A stretch of DNA of 64,000 bases. Origin: Patagioenas fasciata (lineage: Eukaryota; Chordata; Aves; Columbiformes; Columbidae). The stretch lies in contig NC_092523.1 of NCBI RefSeq assembly GCF_037038585.1, positions 2,609,001 through 2,673,000 of the forward strand, read 5' to 3'. The translations under genes were made by a program, and so were the position numbers. Of the stretch, positions 47,152 to 58,438 are shown piece after piece (position 1 is the stretch's first letter; each line of letters starts with the position of its first letter). The notes beneath the pieces are model-generated. The model had not been told where the DNA came from. It searched no databases and was given only the letters and a program-made list of their open reading frames with translations.

Positions 47152-48495
47152 CTCCCTCTGGGCTGCACCTCACCTCCTGTCCCCCTGTCCATCAACCCTT
47201 CAGTTTGCTCCCTGGCCTTTTTATGGGAAAAATCTCAGTGGTCGCAGCTGTTCTATCTTCTCCTTGCAGGAAGCAGTCGATTGCATGGAAGGTCGTGGAT
47301 GCTGCAGTGTAGTGGGTGATGGATGGGGCTGGTTGGGGGGTGAAATGAGGTTTCAGACCTCCAGACCTGATGCACCAGCCCTCTCCTCCGCACACTCCTG
47401 TGAGAACGTAACTGCAGTGATGTGAGCTCAAAGATGTCTTGGAGCAACGGGAGGCAAAGGCAAGTTCAGGGATGGCAGGGGGAATAAAACCCGTTGAAAC
47501 CCATTGTCCCTGCAGGGTTCCCAGTTAACACAGAGAAGCTTGTCTCCCATACCATACGATAATGGAAAATGAGCAGCAAATTGACCCATTAAGAGTGCAT
47601 CCAGCTGGGCACGCTCTTTCTTAAAGCCTTCATATTGATATGTAGCAAAGAGACCACTCTAGCACATGAAATGGTGTTTGGTCAAATAGTTTATTATGCT
47701 GGAACAATGCAGATTTGGCTTGAGTGAAACTCTCAGTGAACTAATTTTCCAGTCATTTGGTCAAAAGCCACTTACAGGATTTTTTTGGTTTTTTTTGGGG
47801 GGGTGAACAACTGCTTTTAAAAATTATTCTGCTGTAGAACAGTTGTAGCAGTTTAATAATTTTGTCACATGGAATGTTTTGATTTTTCATTTTCCACTAC
47901 TGCCCCATTGCAAAATTTAGCAAAATGCAGTGGTTACAAGTAAAATGATGGGGGAAAGCAAGAAACTGAAACCTTTCCTTTGAGATAGGGGAAAATAATA
48001 TCACTGTGCATCTGGAAAATATGTTTTTCTCTGATTTGAAAGGAGGGGCAAGGGTAATGCTCCGTTTTTAATTTTGTGCTATTCTTTGGGTTTTACTCTG
48101 GGTGGACCCAAATGTGCCTTAAACAAGTTATTGCTGCAATTGTCCCAATTAAAATGGAGCAGCTTATTTCCCACAGCATAGAAAAGGCTGCAAATAGAAT
48201 CACGAGGAATTAGGAGGAGCAGGAGCCTTTCTTATGAAAATGCATAGGTTTCCAACCTGAAAATGGATTGCTGATTTGCTTTGGGCATGTGTTTTTTGTT
48301 TTTGCATTTTGACTGATGCAGTGAGGTTTCACTCTGCAGAGAGAGTGCGATTCACCTGTGGGGCTCTTAGGGGGATGCTCCGTGGTTTGTGGCTGTGGAC
48401 ACTACCTGCCACGTGCCCAGAATTGCCTCCATCCATGGCAGAGGGAAGGTCTCTGCTGCCTGGTGGTGGAGGCACATCCAGTCTCATGGTGACAC
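47152..48495. other. 1.3 kb CR1-free gap, mostly AT-rich
   Basis: The first 350 bp are mixed single-copy DNA with short chance frames; 47520-48250 is a candidate element listed separately. Confidence 0.4.
47520..48250. promoter_or_regulatory. Long AT-rich candidate conserved noncoding region
   Basis: About 730 bp without CR1 and without an open frame of 60 codons on any strand. Words of note: ACCCATTAAGAGTGC near 47583, GTCAAATAGTTTATTATGC near 47681, GTTTAATAATTTTGTCAC near 47851, TTTTGATTTTTCATTTTCC near 47876. A T/G homopolymer patch lies at 47780-47802. Absence of both transposons and frames is consistent with constraint on noncoding sequence but does not prove it. Confidence 0.25.
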
Positions 48496-48722
48496 ATTGA
48501 GGCTGGACATGAGGAAGGAATTGTTGGCCCTGAGGGTGGTGAGAGCCTGGCCCAGGTTGGGCAGAGAGGTGGTGGATGAACCATCCCTGGAGACATCCCA
48601 GGCCAGGCTGGACGGGGCTCTGAGCAACCTGAGCTGGTGAAGATGTCCCTGCTCATGGCTGGGGGGGCACTGGGGGAGCTTTGAAAGTCCTTTTCAATCC
48701 AAACCATTCTATGATTCTATGA
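48496..48722 (+). mobile_element. CR1 3' end fragment, group 2, sense
   Basis: From 'attgaggctggacatgagg' through 'aattgttggccctgagggt' and the group 2 body to 'ccattctatgattctatga'. The overlap with 46971-47151 and 61710-61909 is nearly identical. Confidence 0.93.
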
Positions 48723-49764
48723 AAGCATCCTCTCAAGCCATTCATTTTGCTCATCCAAATCCCTGTTATCATATTTGATATGTGCTTATCACACCGTACA
48801 CAACATGGTTTGACTCGGAGACCTATGGGAGAAGGTGGGAGGAATGAGGATGATGATGATGATTATTCAACCCCCTCTTTTCACATGGAGGGGTCCCCAT
48901 TGCTGTGTGGGGGACAGCAAGCTGAGCATCGCTAAGCTTGGATTTTATGGGGGAAAATCTAGTATTCAGAAAAATATCCCTCAGACCCCAAAATACTGCT
49001 GGCTTCCTCCAGCCCGGGAAATGGGCAGACTGGGGGGTCACATCTGTCCTAGCAGAACAAGTAGGGGAAGCAGAAGGGGGGCTGCTGCCCGCGCCTCCGA
49101 AAGCGATTAGGGAAGTGATGCCGTCGTGGGAAGTGCTTGTCACTTTTCATTTGCAAACTCCTCTCTGCAGGGATTGCTTTCACACCGTACACAAGAGCGC
49201 CAGGGAGCATATTCCTCTTTCGTTTCGGAGAGAAACTTAGATCATCAATATTGTTTGCTAAATCTCTGTCCAGAGAGAGGGAAGAGCTTTGAAATGTTGG
49301 GCTGGGATCCTGCAGTGAAGCGAAGTGGGGAACATGTTCTGCTGAGTTCAGAAGGGAAGGAAAAAACATCAGCAGATTAAAATGGAAAAAAAAAAAAAAG
49401 GAGATTTCAGACTCTTGCGTTAGTCTGAAGAACAGAACACAGAGAAATTCTCGTGCTCTGGTTTTCTGTGCAGCCCAGAGCATCAGAGATGTTTCTGTCC
49501 CCTCCCTGTCATAGCAAAACAGCACAACTGCCATGAGAACGACCCTGCAGCCTCTGCTTGAGTTCACACAGATCTCCTGGCACCTCGAGGACAACGTACG
49601 CTCATTACAGCATTAGTTTGGTGATGGCAAGGAGATGGGGAACATCTCTTTGTAGGGAACTACAGTGAAGCCAGCCAACTGTTGTCACATCAGTCACCCT
49701 GCAAGACCCTTGTTTTCTTCCTGTAGGGCTACTCTTTGTGGATCCAGAGTCAACCAGACCCTAG
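48723..49764. other. 1 kb single-copy DNA with CpG cluster
   Basis: Includes (GAT)5 at 48849-48863, a CpG-rich block at 49060-49300 listed separately, and an A14-type run near 49386-49399. The 181-codon minus-strand frame at 49049-49594 spans the CpG block but carries a Phe run from the poly-A and no domain; I do not call it a gene. Confidence 0.4.
49060..49300. promoter_or_regulatory. Candidate noncoding element with CpG cluster and FOX-like site
   Basis: Ten CpGs lie between 49090 and 49227, followed by TAGATCATCAATATTGTTTG (49239-49258) and GCTAAATC, which includes a forkhead-like ATTGTTTGC core. The sharp change from CpG-rich to AT-rich within 150 bp, without any repeat, resembles conserved regulatory DNA. 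Confidence 0.28.
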
Positions 49765-49810
49765 TTGCATGGACTTGATGATCTTAAAGGTATTTTCCAA
49801 CTGAAATGAT
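49765..49810 (+). mobile_element. CR1 3' terminal remnant, sense
   Basis: 'catggacttgatgatcttaa' and 'ttttccaactgaaatgat' are the last roughly 45 bp of a CR1 3' end, immediately followed by the pentamer array. The 5' boundary is unclear because the sequence before 49765 is too diverged. Confidence 0.8.
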
Positions 49811-49970
49811 TCTATTCTATTCTATTCTATTCTATTCTATTCTATTCTATTCTATTCTATTCTATTCTATTCTATTCTATTCTATTCTATTCTATTCTAT
49901 TCTATTCCATTCCATTCCATTCCATTCCATTCCATTCCATTCCATTCCATTCCATTCCATTCCATTCCAT
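49811..49970. repeat. Two-phase pentanucleotide array: TCTAT then TCCAT
   Basis: Nineteen uninterrupted TCTAT units (49811-49905) switch cleanly to thirteen uninterrupted TCCAT units (49906-49970), followed by TCTAATGATT. It joins directly to a CR1 3' end on the left. The forward frame through it (49806-50084) is repeat translation. Confidence 0.96.
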
Positions 49971-49973
49971 TCT

Positions 49974-50990
49974 AATGATTTTGACCCTTGCAATGTCCCA
50001 GAAAAGAGATCCTGGCACCAGACTTGCTGTGGAAAAGGAGAACAGGGTCTATTTTTTACTATAATGCAGGATCATAAATCATGATTCAGGTTCAGCTCCC
50101 TCATGAGAGAAACAGGGTTTCTCCTCGTCCCCTTGCCTGGCCAAGTAGCTTGTCCCCAAACTCAGGTTGACATGGGGTGGCTGAATCAAAATACCCTGTG
50201 TGCTTGTTGCATGATAGAGTAGCTAGAGAGCAACTTGTCCTTATGCTGGTAGGAGAGGGAGGACGGTGGCCCCACCTCAGGGTGCAGGACACCCTTGCAG
50301 GACAAACTACATCTGAACTGGAATGAGGTACTTGACTGTTATTTCAACCTGGAGCCAGGATGCAGGAGAGAGGTGTCATGGGCACATCTGCACTCAGAAG
50401 GTCTCTCCGCAAGACCTGCTCCCAGCTCTCTCCATGGCATGGATGGACAAACACCCCACATCTCCTGGCATAGTGTATGGGTCTCACGCTCTGGAACAAA
50501 AGCTGCAAGAGCTCGTTCTGTCTGTAAGACTCAGGTCCATGCTCATACAGTAAACCTGTGACAGAGCAGGGTTTTAAACATGGATATTCCCAAACCCCAC
50601 CTAAGAAGAGAGGTGAAAATCCCCCTTTGCCATCACGCCCCACTTGAAACTCTTGTATCCAGCTAACTTTTCTCCTTTCCCATCCTGTTATTGTTCAGTA
50701 GCGAAAAACCCTTACTGCAGGCATTCATGCAGTGTTAATTTTGAGGGATAGCTGCCTTCCAGCCTCAGGAAAAACAGCTGCTGAATGTGTGAGGTTGGTG
50801 CCACCCTTCCGCTGCTCCAGGATGTGTTCGCTCCTCTCTTCAAAGCAGGGAGGGTGCTTGGAAAAGGCTGTGCTTGCTTCCATCTCAAGCATCTCCAAGA
50901 GGTGAGGACTTCTGCTTTGGGCAGGCTTCAGGTGCAAGAGAAGAGATGGATCATCTCTTGAGTCTTGGTTTTCAGATACATGATGTGAAT
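49974..50990. other. 1 kb single-copy DNA
   Basis: No recognised gene or repeat. Frames of up to 99 codons overlap in several phases and show no domain. Confidence 0.4.
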
Positions 50991-51080
50991 TTTGGGGTTG
51001 TCCTATTCAGGGACAGGAGTTGGACTCAATGATCCTTGTGGGTCCCTTCTAACTCAGCGCATTCTACGATTCTATGATTT
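50991..51080 (+). mobile_element. Short CR1 3' end, group 4, sense
   Basis: 'tggggttgtcctattcagg', then 'ggacaggagttggactcaa', 'gtgggtcccttctaactca' and a tail 'cattctacgattctatgat'. About 90 bp; same group as 22010-22260. Confidence 0.9.
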
Positions 51081-53419
51081 CCTATTGTGGTGTCTGCTGT
51101 CCTTTCTGTCCCCTGTGGCAGGGCCACCAAACCAGCAGAGAGGTAGAGGGTGAGTGGGAAGTTTACTTGGCAGAAAATGGGAAATCCCTTGCCCTGGGAG
51201 ATCAGAGGACCACCATGTCAAGTTCACAAACAGGAAAGTAAGGTGCTGAGAGGCCACAGACAAGAGGGATGATGTTACTCAACACCATTGCCAGGCTGTG
51301 CCTGGTTTGGCCAAGGTCATCCAAGAAGACTGTGGGGTGGCTGGGACATGAAGATCCGTCTTCCAAATCTTTAGGTAGATGCCCAGACTCCTGGTCATCC
51401 TTCCCGGTGTGGAAGCTCTTTCCAGAAGGGTTTTCAATGACTGGACACCACCTCGTCCACCATGATTATGATTATTTGTGGCTTCTGCTTTGCCTGCAAG
51501 AATAAAATGAGGACATGCGAGTGGCTCTGTGACCACAGCAGCACAGCTCTCTGCTGTCAAAGCTTGGAAAGCCACGATGCCTCCAGGTTCTGATGGCAGC
51601 AGCAATATAGCCTTCTTTCCTTAATATTAGTTTTATTAGTGCTGGTTTTTCAGGAGTAGATGATAGCCCATTCAGACTGCTGCTCCTCGCTGTCCTGGGA
51701 TAGCTGAAACGGAGTTTGTGTTGTCACAGTGAGAGCTGCACAACAAAACAATGAGCTTATGTTTTGAAATGAAGACCTACACAAAGAGTTTGAAGTTAGG
51801 GGTTTTTTTTAATTAAAAAAAAAGGCTGAATTTTTGTTGCTGGCTTTCTTTTTCCCTTTAATGGAGTCACATCACTGGAGGAAAGACAGAGCAGTTTTCC
51901 CCTGTTAACCCTACACACAGTCACCTCTCTTTTCCCCAGCTGGGAGAGGAGGAATCTGAGAACGTGTGCTGTTGAACTGCTCGCAGCTAATGGCCGGGAT
52001 GTGACATCAATAACGAGGTAGATTCTCAGCTTAATGGGCAGGTGGGTAGTTCAATAGCTGCAACAAGTGGGATCCCGGCCCCTTCCCAGGGTTTTTGCTT
52101 GCACACAAGCACCTCCATGAATATACATCCTGTGGGGAATGACTCTGGAGATAGAGGAAACCTCCTTCTAACACAGTGGTGGTGTTGGTTTTCCAGCCCC
52201 ATCCCTGTGCATGATATAGGAGAGATGCTTCTCATCCCCAGGGCAGGAGAAGAAATGCATGCTAGAAATTCTGGGTAGCACCCGAGTGAAATGAGGGCTC
52301 TGTTTAGTATCATCACTCATGGCTTTTCTCCCACTTGCAATGGAAATTTTGAGAGGAACACACCGAAGCTCCCCCACACAAGTGGGTCATCATCTGAGTG
52401 GCCTTCATGAGAGACACCAATGCTGCTGAAGGCAACTATTGATTCCAAGACCAATTCTTTATAGTCCCAGTGGCTGTCCTGTGTGTGGGAACAATCTTGC
52501 TACTTGTCAAAGGGTGCAGGAGACCTTGTGCTCTTTGAGGTCTTCCTCTTGGTGAGGACACATGGGGATCTCCAGTTCTGGGGTGACTTCCAACATTGTT
52601 TTGTCCTTCAGTCTCGGGACATTTGGGACTCCTGGGCCAGATATCCATCTGGAAACCAGGTAAACTTCCAAGTCCTTTGTCTGCTTTGGGAAGGGTAGAT
52701 AGGGAGCAATGCTGAATCCTGTGAGCACATCATGAATGTGCGATTTGCAGTTGTGGCACTCAGCAAGAGATGTCTCCTAGATGAAGTCTACAGAGTCCCT
52801 GTCTTCTCTTAAGGAAACCTCTCACTAAACCAGTTATCTGACAGACTTGCCCACAGCTAGACATCTAATCTGTACTTTTATCTATCTCCAATAAGCACGT
52901 GTGCGTTCATCACTTAGTAAGAAGCCACCCAGGGCTGTAACTACCTGCCAGGTAGAGAAAACCAGACTGGTTTTTATTTCCAAAGCAAAAGCCTGAAAGT
53001 TCCAAAGTCTGTGTGAAAGGTGGAAAAATCGCTAACAAGATCTCTAAGGACCATGGAAATCTGTAATTCTATCACTTGCTTTTCTCCTTGCAAACAGCCA
53101 AAGACAAGTGTCCAAATAGAGGGTATGGATGTGTGGGGATGGAGAAGACAACCACCTTCTCTGTCCGCCCCATCTTTCCCTCACCAAACAACCCTGTCTC
53201 CCCACTTTCTGTTCTCTGCTCCACATCCTGCCACCTTCCCCATCTTTTTTGCTATGTGAACTGTGAAATTTGGCTCATTATCCAGCCTACAAAAGTGGCA
53301 GCGGCTGGGAAGCTGCAGCCATCAAAGCTGCTTAAAACGTGTCCCCTCTGCTCCTCCCTTGACACTGCCACGGGGCTATATGGTCCATAAAGAAAGCAAA
53401 ACGGCAGGCGTTGCTCCCT

Positions 53420-53760
53420 CACAACTAATTTTCGCCGTCCACAATAAGCTCCGTAATCCTCCCTTTGTGGACGGCAAAAATGCTAATCTTACCAAATTGC
53501 ATGGCCCTGCTCTATCACTACTGCAGGCTAAAAATCAAAGCTTGTTTGACATAAATGGCATCAACTGGCACCATTATAACCTCCACACTACAGAGACCAG
53601 CTGTAAAGCCTGTGTCAGAAGGAATATCTCTCCCTGTATTATCAACTGATTTAAATACTAATGAGCCAATAACCACATTTGAGCAGAATAATGGCCGTAA
53701 TAATAGAAGCCATAAAAAACAGTGGTACCTGTGATATTCTCAGAAATGTTTCCAGGCTCC
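53420..53760. promoter_or_regulatory. Candidate conserved noncoding element
   Basis: From 53640 the sequence is dense in motif-like words: GATTTAAATACTAATGAGCC, CCAATAACCAC, GAATAATGGCCGTAATAATAG and GCCATAAAAAAC, the last with a CDX/HOX-like CCATAAA core. A 128-codon forward frame (53263-53649) overlaps the left part. It has no recognised domain, and its Lys/Asn-rich end is what AT-rich noncoding DNA gives. I favour a noncoding element; an unrecognised exon cannot be excluded. Confidence 0.3.
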
Positions 53761-54374
53761 TTTCCACTCAGGTATTAACCCTGCTAGTAGCTCTCGCAGG
53801 AGGAAGCAGGGAAAAGGATGTCCAACAACACTCAAACACAGCTGCAGAAACGTGTTTAAAGGTGCTGCATCTGAAAAAGCTGTGGACAGGTTTATTCTGC
53901 ATTGTGGCCAGATGCAAGAAGCTTCTTGGGTCTGGATCTCACTCCATTTGTGGGTTGATGGCAAGCATTTCCATGCTGGAGGTTTGTCCCTTGACTTGTA
54001 GGTCAGTGCAGGCATTTAGAAGATATTTTGAAGGAAGATGATGCGTTGGAGAAGGACTATGTGGTTGAGGGTCACCAGTTCCCCTCTATTGAGTGAAACC
54101 CAATGGCAAGCTCCTGGTTTCCATGTCTTGGATGAGACATGGGAACACTGGCCCAAATCTCTACCATCAGGTCCTGGGGGACTCGACCATAGAGAAGAGC
54201 TCAGGTGCTTAAAATCTGGAGGCTTTAATAAATACTCTTACAGAGTCCAACAGAACGTGTTTCATGTTTATGAAACTCAGGATCAGTCCGTGGCACGACA
54301 TCAGCTCTCAGTACTTGGTAGTGTTAATGACCACTTAACTGTCTTCAGGCTGCTACAGTTTCGTCTTTATCCAC

Positions 54375-54412
54375 TGTTGTTGTTATTATTACTGTTATTA
54401 TTATCACTACTT
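54375..54412. repeat. Degenerate TTA/TTG trinucleotide tract
   Basis: TTG and TTA triplets with interruptions over about 38 bp; it produces the poly-Leu end of a chance forward frame. Confidence 0.75.
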
Positions 54413-55833
54413 TAATTTTCCTTCTCACATTTTTGAAACGTGGCTGCAAGCAGGGGATTTGAAATGAGAAAATCCACTCCTGGCTTACATCAGAGAGGCG
54501 GTACAGCGAGAGAATGGGAAATTAAGAGCAGTAATAAAATGAATTATTTAAAGAAATGCTCCTATCCTTGAGTTCCTTGATCAATTAGTAAGACTATAAG
54601 TTATTACAAAGAAAGAAGGGAATTAAAAAGTGAAACCAAGTGAGGGATAGGAATTAATTGGAGAGGAATATAAATGGTGGTAAATAATTGAGATGCTAGA
54701 GAAAGATGATCAGGAGGTGGGAAGGGACACACTTGCTTCTCCAGCCTTGCCAAGGTGTCAAAGGGACATGGGGTATTCAGAGACACTCAGGAGGACAACA
54801 GTGACCTTGTAGAGGAGATGCCAGTTTTGAGACAGGGGCAGCTGGTTGCAATATCTGCCCCGTCACTGAGTAAATCTCTGAAAATCTATATAAATGATTC
54901 CTCGGGGTCATGCTAAATTCATCAACATTTCTGGGGGGCCTGGGGACTTACCCAGAAGAACCACAGAATATTCAGAAGAGCCCCAAATCCTCAACCAAGG
55001 ATTGCCTTTGTCAGAGCAGGTGCTGAGCGGAGGAAAGGACGGATTTCCCCAAGGTTTCACAGCAGAGAAGTGACAAAGGGAGCTTGGAACAGGTCCTAGG
55101 GTTAGATCTGCTGTATTTATTTCTGGCTTAGAAGTACAGGGACTGTTTGGGCTTTTTATTTCTTCTGAGAAGAGATGGATCATGGTTAAGCCAAGCCTGG
55201 GATGCGGAGGAAGAGACACATATTGCCTTTGCTTGAGTGGGCACTGGTGGTGCTACAAGGACTCAGGATCAGGGCAGGGGAGCCAGAGCTTTAGGGAACT
55301 GAGACAGTTTGGTTTGCTTTTTGAAAATACCATGGTTGTCAGATCTACACAGGTTCTGCTCCCTGGTGATCCAACACTCTCCTGCTGATGGAGCAGCTAA
55401 AGCCCCATGGCTCTGTGTCTATGGCAAGGTTAAGAAATAAATGTTCCTGGAGAGTGAACAGTCCTTTGGCCCCAGAGATGCTCCCTGGCAGCAGCAGATG
55501 AAGCGCACTGCAACCGTGTGAAGGGGCCAGGGAAGGATTCCAGCTTCCCGTCAATCACTCTTGCACCATATTTTGGTAACAAAAGCTTTAAGAACAGATG
55601 ACTCATTTGACAGGAGCTGTAACGTTCCCTGTGGTTAAGGTCAGTTATAAACTTCTGGTACGGCCTTGTGCATGGCTGGGTAGTGTAGGACCACTAGCAG
55701 CACTTTGTAGAAGTGTGAAGGGTAATGAGATGTGTGATATGGAAGAAGTCAAATGCTACCTCTAATAGGCTGTGCCATTTTATGGACTGAAAGTAGATCA
55801 CAGAACAGAACAATAGAGTCATAGACTTACAAA

Positions 55834-56200
55834 GAATCATAGAATCATTTTGGTTGGAAAAGACCCTCAAGATCATCGAGTCCAAACATAACCCATCCCT
55901 GACACTGCCCCATGTCCTGAGAACCTCATGTCCGTCTGTCCAACCCTCCAGGGATGGTGACTCCAGCACTGCCCTGGGCAGCCTGTTCCAATGCCCCACA
56001 GCCCTTTGGGGAAGAAATTGTTCCCCACATCCAACCTCAACCTCCCCTGGCGCAACTTGAGGCCATTTCCTCTGCTCCTGGCGCTTGTTCCTGGGGAGCA
56101 GAGCCCGACCCCCCTGGCTCCAAGCTCCTTTCAGGCAGTTCAGAGATCAGAAGGTCTCCCCTCAGCTCCTGTTCTCCAGCTGAACCCCCCAGGTCCCTCA
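55834..56200 (-). mobile_element. CR1 retrotransposon fragment, group 1, near-identical to 8705 copy
   Basis: AATCATAGAATCATTTTGG opens the copy, with decayed octamers possibly reaching back to 55812. The body runs to 'ccccccaggtccctca' and stops sharply at 56200. Over roughly 255 bp from the 'ccagggatggtgactcc' motif I find one difference from the 8705 copy ('gccatttcc' for 'gccgtttcc'). Forward frames of 90 and 141 codons are antisense shadows. Confidence 0.94.
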
Positions 56201-57801
56201 CAAAGAGATTGCAACTGGTTGTCTGAACCATGGGGTGTGGAACATGGTTGTGTCCTCAAGGGTTTCTATCAATGCAGTAAGAAAAAGGGGGCATCATCCC
56301 ATTTACCCTCCCAACCACCACGTGCAGGTGGTCCATGCAGCACAGATGATATCAGAAGTAGTTTTGCCAACCTCCACCCTTCTATGAGGGTGCTGGTGGC
56401 ATGGACCCAGATTTAGCAGAGAAGGACATTGTCCCTTTGAGGAGTGCAGGGTCAGCCCTCTGTTCTGAGCTGGGTGCAAGTCACTATCTTGCTTTACATT
56501 AGCAATGTGCTTTGGGGGTTTTTCTGTGGCTTGGAAATTTGTTCTGTCATTTCGGGCTGGCGCTGAGATGCCCTGGGGATGGGAGTGGGAGGGAAGGGTA
56601 AAAGTGAGTTCACTTTTTCAGTAGCGGATCCGGCTCTGTCTGAAATCGGCTGTTTCCATCGTGCCGAGAGCCGGCAGCAAAGCGGAGTCTACGTATTTTC
56701 AAAGCATCTTCATCCTTGTTGCTGCTGCAACCCTTTTCCCTGCTTCCCAGAAAGAACACGCTGGAAATCCCTACCCACACCATGTGGGAAGGTTTGCTGT
56801 TGTTATAATTAACAGCACAGATGTTCTCTAGTCAGAGGTATATGCCGTGTATTGGTTAAACCTTTCCAAGACCACACAGCCTGGGCTGGATACCCACTAT
56901 GCCAAAAATTTAAGGTTGAACTGTTCAAGTTTGGCAACGTCTGCAACCACTGAAAACAGGAGCTTAGAAGAACAACTGTCAGGGGAGTCTAATTCGGCTT
57001 GGGTTTTACTACTGGTAGCAGCTGAACTGACCCACACCTGGCCTGTGGGACAGCAGAGATGTCCCATACACGACATGTGTTGACCCCAAACTTGGAGGAT
57101 ATGGAGTGGGGTACACACACAAATCAGAGCATCATCAGGACTGAGACCGTAAGGTAGGTTTTAAAGAATACACACATAGCTCTGCCTAAAAGCAGCAATG
57201 AATTAGCTAATTTTTTGTCCAAATGCAGAAATTGTGCCCAGGAAATCTTATTTGTCCCAGCAGTTGCTTATGTGCCCAGTGTCTAGATGGAGGAGAAGGT
57301 GCGTTATGATTATGGCAGATATCTTAGTGCCTCACCAAAGAGACGTGCCGTTATCAGAGATTTTTGGAGCAGAAAGTGTCTTGGGCCCCATGGATTGTGC
57401 TTATCACAGAATAACATGCTGTTAAACTATAATTCACCATGGGAAGTTTCTCTTTAAGCTGGTTTAAGCAGAGAACTGATAAGTTGATAGAAGGAGCTGA
57501 GCTTGCTTATGGTGACCTTTAAAAAGAATATGACAGGGTTTCACTGTCAAAGTTGTTTTGGCTGGACGTGAGCCACAGGCATGTAGTTGCTATCAAATTC
57601 AAAAGCTGATTGCTGAGATCCTGGAGAGAGCTGGTGGGTAAAGAAAGCTTTAGCACACTTCCCCTCTTCTCCACTTGGCACCCATCAAGCTGAGCTTGGA
57701 GAAGAAAGTCCCAGGACTGGGAACTGCACCATGATCTGCTGCTTTCTTTACCTCTCAGGCATCGCAGCCTGCAGTGTCTGTCTTGCAGGCTGTTGGGATG
57801 G
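56201..57801. other. 1.6 kb single-copy DNA with a small CpG cluster
   Basis: No gene recognised. Eight CpGs lie within 56625-56693. Frames of 60-124 codons show no domain. 57520-57780 is mixed sequence leading into the long CR1. Confidence 0.4.
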
Positions 57802-58438
57802 AAGGTGGAGGGAGGGGATTCTGCCCCTCTGCTCCGCTCTGCTGAGACCCCCCTGCAGTGCTGGTCCAGCTCTGGGTCCTCAGCACAGGACACACATGGA
57901 GCTGCTGAGAGGGGCCAGAGGAGCCACAGAAATGATCCGAGGCTGGAACAGCTCTGCTGGGAGGACAGGCTGAGAGAGTTGGGGTGCCCAGCTGGAGAAG
58001 AGAAGCTCCAGGGAGACTTATTGCAGCCTTTCTGGACTTAAAAAGGGCTGATAAGAAAGATGAGGACAGACTTTTCAGCAGGGCCTGTTGTGATAGGACA
58101 AGGGGTGATGGTTTTAAACTAAAAGGGGAGAGATTCAAGACTTAGACATGAGGAAGAAATTTTTTGACATTGAAACATTGGCCCAGGTTGGGCAGAGAGG
58201 TGGTGGATGAAGCATCTCTGGAGACATCCCAGGCCAGGCTGGACGGGGCTCTGAGCAACCTGAGCTGGTGAAGATGTCCCTGCTCATGGCAGGGGTGGCA
58301 CTGGGGGAGCTTTGAAGATCCCTTCCAACCCAAACTGCTCTATGACTCTGCAATTCTATGACTCTGCAATTCTATGACTCTGTGATTCTATGACTCTCTG
58401 ATTCTATGACTGTGATTCTATGACTCTGTTATTCTGTT
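57802..58438 (+). mobile_element. Longest CR1 fragment in the window, group 2, sense
   Basis: About 637 bp. It opens with 'ggattctgcccctctgctcc', continues 'ctgggtcctcagcacagga', 'gaggacaggctgagagagtt', 'gataggacaaggggtgatgg' and the group 2 3' body, and ends in an expanded octamer tail (58337-58438). It reaches further 5' than any other copy here but is still a small part of a full-length element of several kb. Frames in both directions (80-127 codons) are broken and not functional reverse transcriptase. Confidence 0.94.

Larger units (their letters stand above)
51081..55833. other. 4.75 kb without CR1 or recognised gene
   Basis: Short unsupported frames throughout. An A/T homopolymer patch lies at 51800-51823 and a degenerate TTA/TTG trinucleotide tract at 54375-54412. 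The block 53420-53760 is listed separately. No RNA gene is recognised. Confidence 0.4.

Noticed and set aside
46867..48707. Recurring frames containing LPQCHPCHEQGHLHQL and SSLAWDVSRD, with a Cys/His pattern reminiscent of a zinc knuckle
   Set aside because: These are translations of group 2 CR1 3' sequence (also at 16298, 19944, 48402 and 58142). The Cys/His spacing is incidental.
49049..49594. 181-codon minus-strand frame across the CpG cluster
   Set aside because: It runs through a poly-A tract giving a Phe run and shows no domain.
53263..53649. 128-codon frame overlapping a candidate regulatory block
   Set aside because: The composition matches AT-rich noncoding DNA and no family is recognised. 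An alignment showing codon-type substitution would be needed to revive it.
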